From Pelomonas saccharophila_A (lineage in GTDB: Bacteria > Pseudomonadota > Gammaproteobacteria > Burkholderiales > Burkholderiaceae_C): a stretch of DNA of 64,000 nt. The stretch lies in contig NZ_JAVDXU010000001.1 in NCBI RefSeq assembly GCF_031458095.1, positions 2,232,001-2,296,000 on the forward strand. The letters are read 5' to 3'. The stretch's first letter is position 1, and every line of letters begins with the position of its first letter. The notes under the pieces are model-generated. The model searched no databases and was not told where the DNA came from. It worked only from the letters and a program-made list of their open reading frames with translations. Both the position numbers and the translations under genes were made by a program. This document shows, one piece after another, positions 51,358 to 60,670 of the stretch.

Positions 51358-51648
51358 GCCAAGAAGTCTAGCGGCGCATGCCCTGAATGTGGCTTGGGCG
51401 AAACGCGCAGGCTCCGGCGAAAACGGCCGAGAACCCCGATGGATAAAGGGAAAACGGCCAATCTTCAGGATTTCTTCAGCGCCGTTTGAAAGTTGTCTAT
51501 AGAGATCCTTCAGCGGCTCACGCTCCGGATTGCGCGGCCTCTTGCCAAAACGGAGCATCGCGGCCGTTCACTTGACACATCGGACTCGCGACCCGGTGGC
51601 CGTCAGCAGAACCGGACCCGACCACTACAACATTCGAGAGGCAAACCC
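51358..51648. other. divergent promoter region, response regulator / TonB receptor
   Basis: A 291-base gap holding the promoters of the two-component operon and of the maltodextrin locus. A TTGACA hexamer at 51572 faces the receptor but has no matching -10 at 16-18 bases. No strong palindrome or riboswitch was recognised. Confidence 0.4.
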
Positions 51649-54483
51649 ATGGCTCATCTGCCAGCCGCACGAGCGCCGCGCCAGCCGCGAGCGCGCGGGC
51701 TCCACACCACCCTCCCCGTCGCACGCGCCTGCGCCCTGCTGCTGCTCGGCAGCTCGGTCGCCCAGGCCCAGGAGACCGCGCCGCAATCGCTGGAGACCGT
51801 CGTCGTCACGGGCATCCGCAAGAGCGTCGAAGACTCCATCGCCACCAAGCGCAACAACTCCTCCATCGTCGAGGCCATCTCGGCCGAAGACATCGGCAAG
51901 CTGCCCGACGTGACGGTGGCCGAGTCCCTCGGCCGTGTCAGCGGCATCGCCGTGCAGCGCAGCAAGGTCAACGGCAAGGCCGCCGGCGTCAGCGTGCGCG
52001 GCATGGCGCCGGCCTTCGGCGGCTCGCTGTTCAACGGCCGCGAAGTGGCCTCCACCAGCGACGCGCGCAGCCCCGAGTTCGACCTCTTCCCGGCCGAGCT
52101 GCTGGCCAGCCTGCTGATCTACAAGACGCCCGACGCCGGCCTGGTGGGCCAGGGTTTGTCGGCCACGGTCGACATGCGCACCATCCGCCCGCTGGACTAC
52201 GGCAAGCGCACCATCGCCGTCAGCGCACGCAAGGAGCGCATCGGCGAGGATTCCGGCGTCGAGGTCGGCTCCGGCAATCGCACCAGCCTGGTCTATGTGG
52301 ACCAGTTCGCCAACAAGACCCTGGGCGTGGCCGTGGCCCTGAGCCGCTCGCGCGAAGACAACGGCGGCGAGCAGCGCTTTGACAGCTGGGGCGGCTGGGC
52401 GCCGCAGGTCGACTACAACGGCCAGCAGGTCACCGTGCCCGGCGGCTTCAAGTACGAGACCCAGCGCCGCCAGAGCACCCGCGACGGCGCGACGCTGACG
52501 CTGCAGTACAAGCCGAGCAGCGAGTTCAAGACCACGGCCGACGTCTTCTACGGCGCCGGCACCGAAAAGACCAAGCAGACCGGCCTGGAAGGCGCCATCG
52601 CCTTCGGCGCCGGCGTCTACGACCCCAACGGCCAGCTCAGCAACGCCACCATCAGCGGCGGCGTGGCCACCAGCGGCACCCTCAACAACTACAAGGGCGT
52701 GGTGCGCAACCACATGTTCTCGAACAAGGACCGTCTGCTGGCCCTGGGCGTGAACAGCGAACTTCGCACCGGCGACTGGCGCTGGGAGGCCGACCTGTCG
52801 CGCTCGCACGGCGTCAAGAACATCAGCAACTTCGAGACGACGGCCGGCCAGCCGGGCAACACACCGCAGGCCCAGCTTGCCACCATCAGCTGGACGGGCT
52901 TCAACGGCAGCAACTTCGCCGACGTGAAGTACACGACCAGCGGCAACTTCGCCGACCGCAACTTCGCGTTGCTGACCGACGTGGACGGCTGGGGCGGTGG
53001 CCCCGCCACGCCGCAGGCCGGCTACGCAGCCCTGCCCACCATCGACGACAAGCTGACCAGCCTGCGTCTGACGGCACACCATGATCTGGAGTGGGGGCCC
53101 ATCGTCGGCGGCAAGTTCGGCATCAACCTCAACAAGCGCGACAAGGCCCGCCTGGGTGACGAGGGCCGCCTGTCCATCCTGAACGGCAGCGACGGCTACG
53201 CCAGCGCCAAGATCCCCGGCACGGCCACGGCCATTGCCGGCGCGTCGGGCATCGAGGTGGCGTCCTGGGATCCGACGGGGTCTCTGGGCAGCATCTACGC
53301 GATCAACCGCTGGGTGGACGCGACCGTGCTGTCGCGCAACTGGACCGTCGGTGAGAAGGTCGCCACCGCCTATGCCCAAGCCGATCTGAGCGGCGACCTC
53401 GGCGGCATTCCCTACAGCGGCAACATCGGCCTGCAGCTGGTTCACACCGACCAGAACGCCACCGGCAACCAGGTGGACCTGGCCAAGTGCACGGGCATCA
53501 CGGTGGACACCTGCCCCTATGTCGTGCGCACCGACGGCACCAGCTACAACCACCTGCTGCCGTCGCTGAACCTGACCTTCGAGCTCGGCAACCAGCAACT
53601 GCTGCGCCTGGGCGCGGGCAAGCAGGTGGCACGCGCCAACCTCGACAACATGAAGGCCAGCCTGGACTTCGGCGTGCAGAACGCCACCGCCGTGCAGCCG
53701 GCGCTGACGGGCTTCTCCGGCAACCCCAGGCTCAAGCCCTATGCGGCCAAGGCCCTGGACATCTCCTACGAGAAGTACTTCGACAAATACGGCTACATCA
53801 GCCTGGCGGGCTTCTTCAAGAAGCTGGACAACTACGTCATCAACGCGCCGCGCGAGTTCGACTTCAAGCCCTACACCAGTGCGACGACGCCGCTGCCCGA
53901 CCACGGGCCCTACAAGGGCTCGACCATCGGCTTCCTGACCCAGCCCGTCAACGGCCAGGGCGGCAATATGCATGGCTTCGAGCTGGCCATCAATCTGCCG
54001 GGACGCATGGCCTTCGACTGGCTGGACGGCTTCGGCGCCCAGGTCAACCATTCGTACACGGCCAGCTCCATCCGCCTGCCCACCAGCGGCTTCGTGTCGC
54101 CGCAGAACGGGCCGGTGTTCGCGGGCGTCGTCAACGAGATCGGCCTGCCGGGCCTGTCCAAGAATGTGACGACGCTGCGCCTGTACTACGAGAAGCACGG
54201 CTTCCAGCTCGCCTGGGCGGCGCACAAGCGCTCGGACTTCATCGGCCAGATCCTGGACTACCGCAGCGACTCGCAGTTCACCTTCATCAAGGGCGAAACC
54301 ATCGTCGACGCGCAGGTGGGCTATGAGTTCCAGGAGGGTTGGTTGAAGGGCCTGTCCGTGCTGCTGCAGGGCCACAACATGACCAACACGCCCTTCCAGG
54401 AGTACACGACGGACCGCAACATCATCACCAACAAGGTGGTGTACGGGAAGACGTACCGACTGGGTCTCAATTACCGCTTCTGA
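51649..54483 (+). CDS. TonB-dependent receptor (TonB-Xanth-Caul type), probable maltodextrin uptake
   Basis: About 944 residues. Signal peptide of about 41 residues ending A-Q-A. A TonB box-like V-V-V-T-G follows, then a plug domain (L-P-D-V-T-V-A-E-S-L-G-R-V-S-G-I) and a 22-strand barrel ending in a C-terminal Phe (Y-R-L-G-L-N-Y-R-F). This subclass imports oligosaccharides across the outer membrane in Xanthomonas and Caulobacter. GAGAGG lies seven bases before the ATG at 51649. Directly downstream are GH13 and GH97 enzymes, supporting a starch/maltodextrin substrate. Confidence 0.92.
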   Translation: MAHLPAARAPRQPRARGLHTTLPVARACALLLLGSSVAQAQETAPQSLETVVVTGIRKSVEDSIATKRNNSSIVEAISAEDIGKLPDVTVAESLGRVSGIAVQRSKVNGKAAGVSVRGMAPAFGGSLFNGREVASTSDARSPEFDLFPAELLASLLIYKTPDAGLVGQGLSATVDMRTIRPLDYGKRTIAVSARKERIGEDSGVEVGSGNRTSLVYVDQFANKTLGVAVALSRSREDNGGEQRFDSWGGWAPQVDYNGQQVTVPGGFKYETQRRQSTRDGATLTLQYKPSSEFKTTADVFYGAGTEKTKQTGLEGAIAFGAGVYDPNGQLSNATISGGVATSGTLNNYKGVVRNHMFSNKDRLLALGVNSELRTGDWRWEADLSRSHGVKNISNFETTAGQPGNTPQAQLATISWTGFNGSNFADVKYTTSGNFADRNFALLTDVDGWGGGPATPQAGYAALPTIDDKLTSLRLTAHHDLEWGPIVGGKFGINLNKRDKARLGDEGRLSILNGSDGYASAKIPGTATAIAGASGIEVASWDPTGSLGSIYAINRWVDATVLSRNWTVGEKVATAYAQADLSGDLGGIPYSGNIGLQLVHTDQNATGNQVDLAKCTGITVDTCPYVVRTDGTSYNHLLPSLNLTFELGNQQLLRLGAGKQVARANLDNMKASLDFGVQNATAVQPALTGFSGNPRLKPYAAKALDISYEKYFDKYGYISLAGFFKKLDNYVINAPREFDFKPYTSATTPLPDHGPYKGSTIGFLTQPVNGQGGNMHGFELAINLPGRMAFDWLDGFGAQVNHSYTASSIRLPTSGFVSPQNGPVFAGVVNEIGLPGLSKNVTTLRLYYEKHGFQLAWAAHKRSDFIGQILDYRSDSQFTFIKGETIVDAQVGYEFQEGWLKGLSVLLQGHNMTNTPFQEYTTDRNIITNKVVYGKTYRLGLNYRF

Positions 54484-54544
54484 TCCATCGGTCCTTCACC
54501 GCGCCCGGCACGTCGTCGGGCGCGGCCTTCCTCTGCCCGACATC

Positions 54545-55918
54545 GTGACCACCTTCCTTCGCGCCATTGCGCGCCTTTCGCTCGCGCTGGCCTTGGCTCC
54601 CGCCTTCGCCGTGCCCCTCGCCGTCGACCAACCCAAGCCCTATGTGCAGCTCCAGCACCCGGCCTGGGCGCGCAACGCGACCCTCTACCAGATCAACACG
54701 CGCCAGTTCACGCCCGAGGGCACGCTGCGCGCCGCCGAGGCCCAGCTGCCGCGGCTGAAGAACCTCGGCGTGGACATCCTGTGGCTGATGCCCATCCACC
54801 CCATCGGCGAGAAGAACCGCAAGGGTGCTCTCGGCAGCCCCTATGCGGTGCGCGACTACCTCGCCGTCAACCCCGAGCTAGGCACGCTGGCCGACCTCAA
54901 GCATTTCGTTGCCACCGCCCACTCACTCGGGCTCAAGGTCATCCTCGACTGGGTCGGCAACCACACCGCTTGGGACAACGTGCTCGTGAAGAGCCACCCC
55001 GACTGGTATGCCCGCGACGAACACGGTCGTTTCACGCCGACGCCCTGGTACGACTGGGACGACATCATCGACCTCGACTACGGCCAACCCGCCTTGCGTC
55101 GTTACATGACCCAGGCACTCGCCTACTGGGTGCGCGACGTCGGTGTGGACGGCTACCGCGTCGATGCGGCCGGCCTGTCGCCGCTGGACTTCTGGGAACA
55201 GGCCGCCAGGGAGCTGCGCGCCATCAAGCCCGTCTTCCTGCTCGCCGAATGGGAAAGCCGCGACCTGCATGCCAAGGCCTTCGACGCCACCTACGCCTGG
55301 AGCTGGTGGGACGCGATGAAGCTGATCGCCGAAGGCCGCGCCGACGCGACCTTCCTCTACCCCTACTACGCCTGGAACCGCAAGTTCTACCCCCGCGAGG
55401 CTTACCGCCTGCTCTACACGACCAACCACGACAAGAACGCCTGGGAGGGCACCGAGCACGAGATCTTCGGCGCCGCCGTCGAGGCGGCCACCGTGCTGAG
55501 CTTCATCAGCGAAGGCCTGCCCCTGGTCTACAACGGCCAGGAGGCCGGCAACCGGCGGCGCCTGGCCTTCTTCGAGCGCGACCCGATCACTTGGAAGGAG
55601 GCGCCCGAGGGCGAGTTGCTGAAGCGCCTCATCGCCTTGAAGAAGCGCAACACGGCGCTGTGGAACGGCGCGGACGGAGCCGTCATGGAGCCGGTGGCCA
55701 ACAGCATGCCCAAGCAGATCTTCAGCTTTGTGCGCAGCAATGGCAGGGACAAGGTGGTGGCGATCTTCAACCTCTCGCCCAAGCCGGCCGACGTCGTGCT
55801 GAAGGGTGACCGCCACCCCGGCCGCTATCTCGACTTCAACGGCGGCGCCGAAGTGAAGCTCGAGGAGGGTGCCGCGCTGAGCCTGCCCGCCTGGGGCTGG
55901 CGGGTGATGGTGCAGTGA
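54545..55918 (+). CDS. GH13 alpha-amylase family enzyme
   Basis: 457 residues with an N-terminal signal (1-22). (beta/alpha)8 barrel motifs: D-W-V-G-N-H, G-Y-R-V-D207 (nucleophile), A-E235-W-E (acid/base) and T-N-H-D296. The full set of catalytic residues is therefore present. Secreted, probably periplasmic, and cuts alpha-1,4-glucans. It starts with GTG and its stop overlaps the halogenase ATG by one base. Confidence 0.93.
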   Translation: MTTFLRAIARLSLALALAPAFAVPLAVDQPKPYVQLQHPAWARNATLYQINTRQFTPEGTLRAAEAQLPRLKNLGVDILWLMPIHPIGEKNRKGALGSPYAVRDYLAVNPELGTLADLKHFVATAHSLGLKVILDWVGNHTAWDNVLVKSHPDWYARDEHGRFTPTPWYDWDDIIDLDYGQPALRRYMTQALAYWVRDVGVDGYRVDAAGLSPLDFWEQAARELRAIKPVFLLAEWESRDLHAKAFDATYAWSWWDAMKLIAEGRADATFLYPYYAWNRKFYPREAYRLLYTTNHDKNAWEGTEHEIFGAAVEAATVLSFISEGLPLVYNGQEAGNRRRLAFFERDPITWKEAPEGELLKRLIALKKRNTALWNGADGAVMEPVANSMPKQIFSFVRSNGRDKVVAIFNLSPKPADVVLKGDRHPGRYLDFNGGAEVKLEEGAALSLPAWGWRVMVQ

Positions 55919-57435
55919 TGCAGCAAAACCTCGACACCGTCGTCATCGTCGGCGGCGGCACGGCCGGCTGGATGACGGCCGCCGCACTCGCCAAGGTCAC
56001 GCATGGCCGTGTGACCATCAAGCTCGTCGAGTCGGAAGAGATAGCCACCGTCGGCGTCGGCGAGTCAACGATCCCGATGATCCGGCACTTCAACCAGCTG
56101 CTCGGCATTGACGAAAACGAGTTCATGCGCGCGACCCAGGCCACGTTCAAGCTCGGCATCGAGTTCCGCGACTGGGGCGCGATCGGTGACCGCTATCTGC
56201 ACGCCTTCGGTCAGATCGGCCACCGCTCCACCACGCTGGCCTTCCACCACTACTGGCTGCGCATGCATCAGGCTGGCCTGGCGCCCGACCTGTGGGCCCA
56301 TTCCATCAACGCCGCCGCCGCACGCGCCCACCGCTTCATGCGCGCGGACACCAGCCTGGGCCACTCGCCTCTGGCCGAGATCGTCCACGCCTTCCATATC
56401 GATGCCAGCCTCTATGCCCGCTATCTGCGCCGCCATGCTGAGAAGCTCGGCGTGCAGCGCACCGAGGGCCGCGTGCTGGATGCGCAGCTGCAGGAGAACG
56501 GCCATGTGCGCAGCGTGCGCCTCGCCAGCGGCGCGCAGATCGAGGGCGAGCTCTTCATCGACTGCTCGGGCTTTCGCGGCCTGCTGATCGGACAGACGCT
56601 GAAGACCGGCTATGAGCACTGGAACCACTGGCTGCCCTGTGACCGCGCCGTCGTCGTGCCCAGCGCCAGTGGGCCGGACCTGCTGCCTTTCACCCGCGCC
56701 ACCGCGCGGCCGGCCGGCTGGCAATGGCGTATCGGCCTGCAGCACCGCACCGGCAACGGCCATGTCTACAGCAGCCAGGCCATGGGCGACGACGAGGCCG
56801 CGGCCCTGCTGATGCGCAATCTCGATGGCGAAGCCCTGGCCGAGCCGCGCGTGCTGCGCTTCGAGAGCGGCCGCCGCCGCAAGGTCTGGAACCGCAATGT
56901 CGTCGCCATCGGCCTGGCCTCGGGCTTCATGGAGCCGCTCGAGTCCACCTCCATCCATCTCGTGCAGTCGGCCATCGCGCGGCTGATCCAGTTCTTTCCG
57001 GACCAGGGCTTCAACCCCGCCGACATCGCCGAGTTCAACCGCCAGAGCGATTTCGAGACCGAGCGCATCCGCGACTTCCTGATCCTGCACTACCACGCGA
57101 CGACGCGCAGCGACAGCGCCTTCTGGAACCATTGCCGCAACATGGACCTGCCCGACACGCTGCGGGACAAGCTCGACCTCTGGCGCGCCAGCGGCCGCAT
57201 CGCTCGCCATGGCGATGAGCTGTTCTCCGAGGTCGGTTGGCTGCAGGTGCTGCACGGCCAGGGCATCCGCCCCGCCGCCCACCATCCCCTGGCCGACGCG
57301 CTGCCGCAAAGCGAAATCAACGACTATCTGGATGACACCCGTGCCGTCATCCAGCGCTGCGTCGCGCAGATGCCCAGCCACGCGGACTTCATCCAGGCTC
57401 ACTGCGCCGCCGCCAAGGACCTCGAGACATGTTGA
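55918..57435 (+). CDS. flavin-dependent tryptophan halogenase-like protein
   Basis: 505 residues. FAD-binding G-G-G-T-A-G-W-M near the N-terminus, G-V-G-E-S-T-I-P, a W-x-W-x-I-type motif (G-W-Q-W-R-I-G) and a G-F-M-E-P-L-E-S-T motif typical of PrnA/RebH-like halogenases. Many such proteins sit in TonB-receptor sugar loci of Xanthomonas and Caulobacter relatives; some characterised members halogenate free indole. The ATG at 55918 was chosen because its A is the last base of the preceding TGA stop; a GTG lies one codon upstream. The 3' end overlaps GH97 by seven bases. Confidence 0.9.
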   Translation: MQQNLDTVVIVGGGTAGWMTAAALAKVTHGRVTIKLVESEEIATVGVGESTIPMIRHFNQLLGIDENEFMRATQATFKLGIEFRDWGAIGDRYLHAFGQIGHRSTTLAFHHYWLRMHQAGLAPDLWAHSINAAAARAHRFMRADTSLGHSPLAEIVHAFHIDASLYARYLRRHAEKLGVQRTEGRVLDAQLQENGHVRSVRLASGAQIEGELFIDCSGFRGLLIGQTLKTGYEHWNHWLPCDRAVVVPSASGPDLLPFTRATARPAGWQWRIGLQHRTGNGHVYSSQAMGDDEAAALLMRNLDGEALAEPRVLRFESGRRRKVWNRNVVAIGLASGFMEPLESTSIHLVQSAIARLIQFFPDQGFNPADIAEFNRQSDFETERIRDFLILHYHATTRSDSAFWNHCRNMDLPDTLRDKLDLWRASGRIARHGDELFSEVGWLQVLHGQGIRPAAHHPLADALPQSEINDYLDDTRAVIQRCVAQMPSHADFIQAHCAAAKDLETC

Positions 57436-59471
57436 CCCGCCGACTCTTCGCTTTCCTCGCCCTCGCCTTCTGCACCGCGGCCCAGGCCGACGAAACCCTC
57501 GCTACCGTCAGCTCACCCGACAAGCAGCTCGTCGTCACGCTGCAACTGACCGGCGAAGGCCGCCTGGCCTATCGCGTGGACCGCGGCGGCAAGCCCCTGG
57601 TCCATGCCTCGCGCCTGGGACTGCTGCTGGCCAACGCCCACCAGCTCGACGGCGGCTTCAAGCTGGTCGGCCAGAAGACCACCGACCACGACGAGACCTG
57701 GGAGCAGCCCTGGGGCGAGAGCCGGCGCGTGCGCAGCCACTACCGCGAGCTGATGCTGGAGCTGTCCCAGCCGGGCCAGGGCGGGCGCGCCATGGGCCTG
57801 CGCTTTCGCGTCTTCGACGACGGCTTCGGCTTTCGCTACGAGCTGCCCGAGCAGCCCCAGTTGCCCATCGCCCGCATCAGCGACGAGCTGACCGAGTTCG
57901 ACATCGCCGAGCCCGCCACGGCCTGGTGGATCCCGGCCGGCGAGGCCCTGGTGCTGGAGTACCCCGTGCAGCGCACACCGCTGGCCGAGGTGGGCCTGGC
58001 CAACACGCCGCTGACCATGCGCACGAGGAGCGGCCTGCACCTTGCGCTGCACGAGGCGGCCCTGGTGGACTACGCGTCGATGTGGGTGCGCAAGGTTGGC
58101 GGACAAAAGCTGCGCGCCCAGCTGGCGCCGAGTGCCAGCGGTGCCACCGTTTTCAAGCAGGGTGCTTTCGCCACGCCCTGGCGCACGCTGCGCGTGGCGA
58201 CTTCGGCCGGCGCGCTGTATGAGTCCAACCTCGAACTCAACCTCAACGAGCCCAACCAGCTCGGCGACGTCAGCTGGTTCCAGCCGGGCAAGTTCGTCGG
58301 CGTCTGGTGGGAGATGCATCTGGACCGATCGAGCTGGTCCAGCGGGCCCAAGCATGGCGCGACGACGGCCAATACCAAGCGCCACATCGACTTCGCTGCG
58401 AAGCACGGTTTTCGCGGCGTGCTGGTGGAGGGCTGGAACCTTGGCTGGGACGGCAACTGGGTCGGCAGCGCCTCCAGCTTCGACTACCTGAAGTCCATGC
58501 CCGACTTCGACCTCGAGGCCGTCGCGGCCTATGCCAAGGCCAAGGGCGTGCGCCTGGTCGGCCACCACGAGACCGGCGGCAATGTGGCGCGCTACGAGAC
58601 GCAGATGGACGCGGCCTACGCGCTGTACGCGAAGCATGGCGTCGACGTCGTCAAGTCCGGCTATGTGACCGACGCCGGCACGGCGCAGTTCGCGAACGCG
58701 AATGGCAACGGCACCCACTTCGGTTTCACTGAGTCGCAGGAAGGCGTGCGCCATTTCGTCAACGCGGTGCGGGAAGCGGCCAGGCACAAGATCGCCATCG
58801 ACACGCACGAGCCCGTCAAGGACACCGGCCTGCGTCGCACCTGGCCGAACTGGGTCTCGCGCGAAGGCGCGCGCGGCCAGGAGTTCAACGCCTGGGGCGA
58901 CCCCATCAACGCGGTGGACCACGAGGTCAATCTCGTCTTCACGCGCATGCTCAGCGGCCCCATGGACTACACGCCGGGCATCGTCAGCCTCGATGGCGCC
59001 GGCGACCGCAAGCTGAACTCCACGCAGGCCAAGCAACTCGCCCTCTATGTGGTGCTGTACTCGCCCGTCGTCATGGTGCCCGACCTCATCGAGCACTACG
59101 AGCGCTGGCCCCAGGCCTTCCAGTTCATCAAGGATGTGCCGACCGACTGGGAGACCACCAAGGTCATCCACGGCGAACTCGGCGAGGTCGCGACGATTGC
59201 GCGCAAGGACAGGCGCAGCGAGGACTGGTATGTCGGCGCCATCACCAACGGTGACGGCCGGCGCTTGACGCTGTCGCTGGGCTTCCTCGATCCCCAGCGC
59301 CGCTACCGCGCCGAGATCTACCGCGACGGCGATCAGGCCGACTACCGCGACGCCCAGCATCGCTTCGACCTCGTCACCGAGCAAGTCACCGTCAAGTCCA
59401 CCGACACCCTGCCCCTGCGCCTCGCACCTGGCGGCGGGCAGGCCATCCGATTCCTCGCCCTGCCCCGGTAA
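57429..59471 (+). CDS. GH97 alpha-glucosidase, SusB-like
   Basis: 680 residues. Signal peptide (1-20), an N-terminal beta-sandwich domain (to about 270), a catalytic barrel (G-V-W-W-E, H-H-E-T-G-G, R-E-G-A-R-G-Q-E-F-N-A-W-G) and a C-terminal beta domain. Glu-rich catalytic motifs fit the inverting SusB-type subgroup. Hydrolyses maltooligosaccharides to glucose in the periplasm. It overlaps the halogenase upstream and is followed five bases later by the sugar permease. Confidence 0.93.
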   Translation: MLTRRLFAFLALAFCTAAQADETLATVSSPDKQLVVTLQLTGEGRLAYRVDRGGKPLVHASRLGLLLANAHQLDGGFKLVGQKTTDHDETWEQPWGESRRVRSHYRELMLELSQPGQGGRAMGLRFRVFDDGFGFRYELPEQPQLPIARISDELTEFDIAEPATAWWIPAGEALVLEYPVQRTPLAEVGLANTPLTMRTRSGLHLALHEAALVDYASMWVRKVGGQKLRAQLAPSASGATVFKQGAFATPWRTLRVATSAGALYESNLELNLNEPNQLGDVSWFQPGKFVGVWWEMHLDRSSWSSGPKHGATTANTKRHIDFAAKHGFRGVLVEGWNLGWDGNWVGSASSFDYLKSMPDFDLEAVAAYAKAKGVRLVGHHETGGNVARYETQMDAAYALYAKHGVDVVKSGYVTDAGTAQFANANGNGTHFGFTESQEGVRHFVNAVREAARHKIAIDTHEPVKDTGLRRTWPNWVSREGARGQEFNAWGDPINAVDHEVNLVFTRMLSGPMDYTPGIVSLDGAGDRKLNSTQAKQLALYVVLYSPVVMVPDLIEHYERWPQAFQFIKDVPTDWETTKVIHGELGEVATIARKDRRSEDWYVGAITNGDGRRLTLSLGFLDPQRRYRAEIYRDGDQADYRDAQHRFDLVTEQVTVKSTDTLPLRLAPGGGQAIRFLALPR

Positions 59472-59475
59472 GCCC

Positions 59476-60669
59476 ATGTCCGTTCCCGCATCCGCCCTCC
59501 CTGTTCAACAGGAAAGCAGCCGCGCGCCGCTTGCCATCGTCACCCTGCTGTTCTTCATGTGGGGCCTGCTGACGGCGCTCAACGACGTGCTGATCCCGCA
59601 CCTGAAGGCGCTCTACACGCTGAGCTATCTGCAGGCCATGCTGGTGCAGTTCTGCTTCTTCGGCGCCTACTTCCTCGTCTCGCTGCCCGCCGGGCGGCTG
59701 ATCCAGCGCCTGGGCTATCAGCGCGGCGCCGTCGCCGGCCTGGCGGTCGCCGCAGCGGGCTGCCTGCTCTTCCTGCCCGCTGCCAGCGCCGGCTATGCCC
59801 TCTTCCTGTTCGCCTTCTTCGTGCTGGCCGCCGGCATCACGGTGCTGCAGGTTGCAGCCAACCCCTATGTGGCGGCCCTGGGCGACCCACGGACGGCCTC
59901 GAGCCGCCTGACGCTGACCCAGGCCTTCAATTCCCTGGGCACGGCCGTCGCGCCGGCCCTGGGCGTGCTGATCCTGCCCGCAGGCGCCAGCGGCAGCGTG
60001 CAGGGGCCCTATCTGGCACTGGCCGCCGCCCTGTCGATGCTGGCCTTCTTCTTCGCCCTGGCCCGCCTGCCGCGCATCGCCGATGAAGCCACGCCGACGA
60101 CGCTCTCGGCTGTCGAGGTCGCTCGCTCCCATCCGCATCTGCTGTGGGGCGTCGTCGCCATCTTTTTGTATGTCGGCGCCGAGGTCAGCATCGGCAGCCT
60201 GTTGATCAATTTCATGCAGGAGGCGGCCGGCCTGAGCGCCGCTGCGGCCGCGCCTTACTTGAGCCTCTACTGGGGCGGCGCCATGGTGGGCCGCTTTGTC
60301 GGCGTGGGTCTGATGCGCCTCATGGCGCCGGGCCGGCTGCTGGCCGTGCATGCGGCCCTGGCCGTCGCGCTGATCGTCGTCGGTGCCACCACCCATGGCC
60401 TCATCGCCATGTGGGCCCTGCTGGCCGTCGGCCTGTGCAACTCCATCATGTTCCCGACCATCTTCAGCATGGCCGTGCATCGTCTCGGCGCCCAGACCGC
60501 CCAGGGCTCGGGCCTGCTGTGCATGGCCATCGTCGGCGGCGCCCTGCTGCCGCTGCTGCAAGGGCACGCGGCCGACGTCATCGGCCTGCAGGCGTCGTTT
60601 GGCGTGCCGGCCCTGTGCTACGCCGGCATCGCGGCCTATGGCTGGCTGAATGCCCGGCTGTTCGACTGA
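59476..60669 (+). CDS. MFS sugar permease, FucP/GluP-type
   Basis: 397 residues, 12 membrane helices. The opening L-F-F-M-W-G-L-L-T-A-L-N-D-V-L-I-P-H-L-K is the FucP/GluP hallmark. Imports the glucose released by GH13/GH97 across the inner membrane. Confidence 0.92.
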   Translation: MSVPASALPVQQESSRAPLAIVTLLFFMWGLLTALNDVLIPHLKALYTLSYLQAMLVQFCFFGAYFLVSLPAGRLIQRLGYQRGAVAGLAVAAAGCLLFLPAASAGYALFLFAFFVLAAGITVLQVAANPYVAALGDPRTASSRLTLTQAFNSLGTAVAPALGVLILPAGASGSVQGPYLALAAALSMLAFFFALARLPRIADEATPTTLSAVEVARSHPHLLWGVVAIFLYVGAEVSIGSLLINFMQEAAGLSAAAAAPYLSLYWGGAMVGRFVGVGLMRLMAPGRLLAVHAALAVALIVVGATTHGLIAMWALLAVGLCNSIMFPTIFSMAVHRLGAQTAQGSGLLCMAIVGGALLPLLQGHAADVIGLQASFGVPALCYAGIAAYGWLNARLFD

Positions 60670-60670
60670 C

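Noticed and set aside
51572..51600. Promoter at TTGACA before the TonB receptor
   Set aside because: No acceptable -10 hexamer lies 16-18 bases downstream.
51625..54375. Very long minus-strand frame opposite the first TonB-dependent receptor
   Set aside because: The receptor has a complete signal peptide, plug and barrel; the antisense product is a low-complexity Gly/Ala/Arg/His string.
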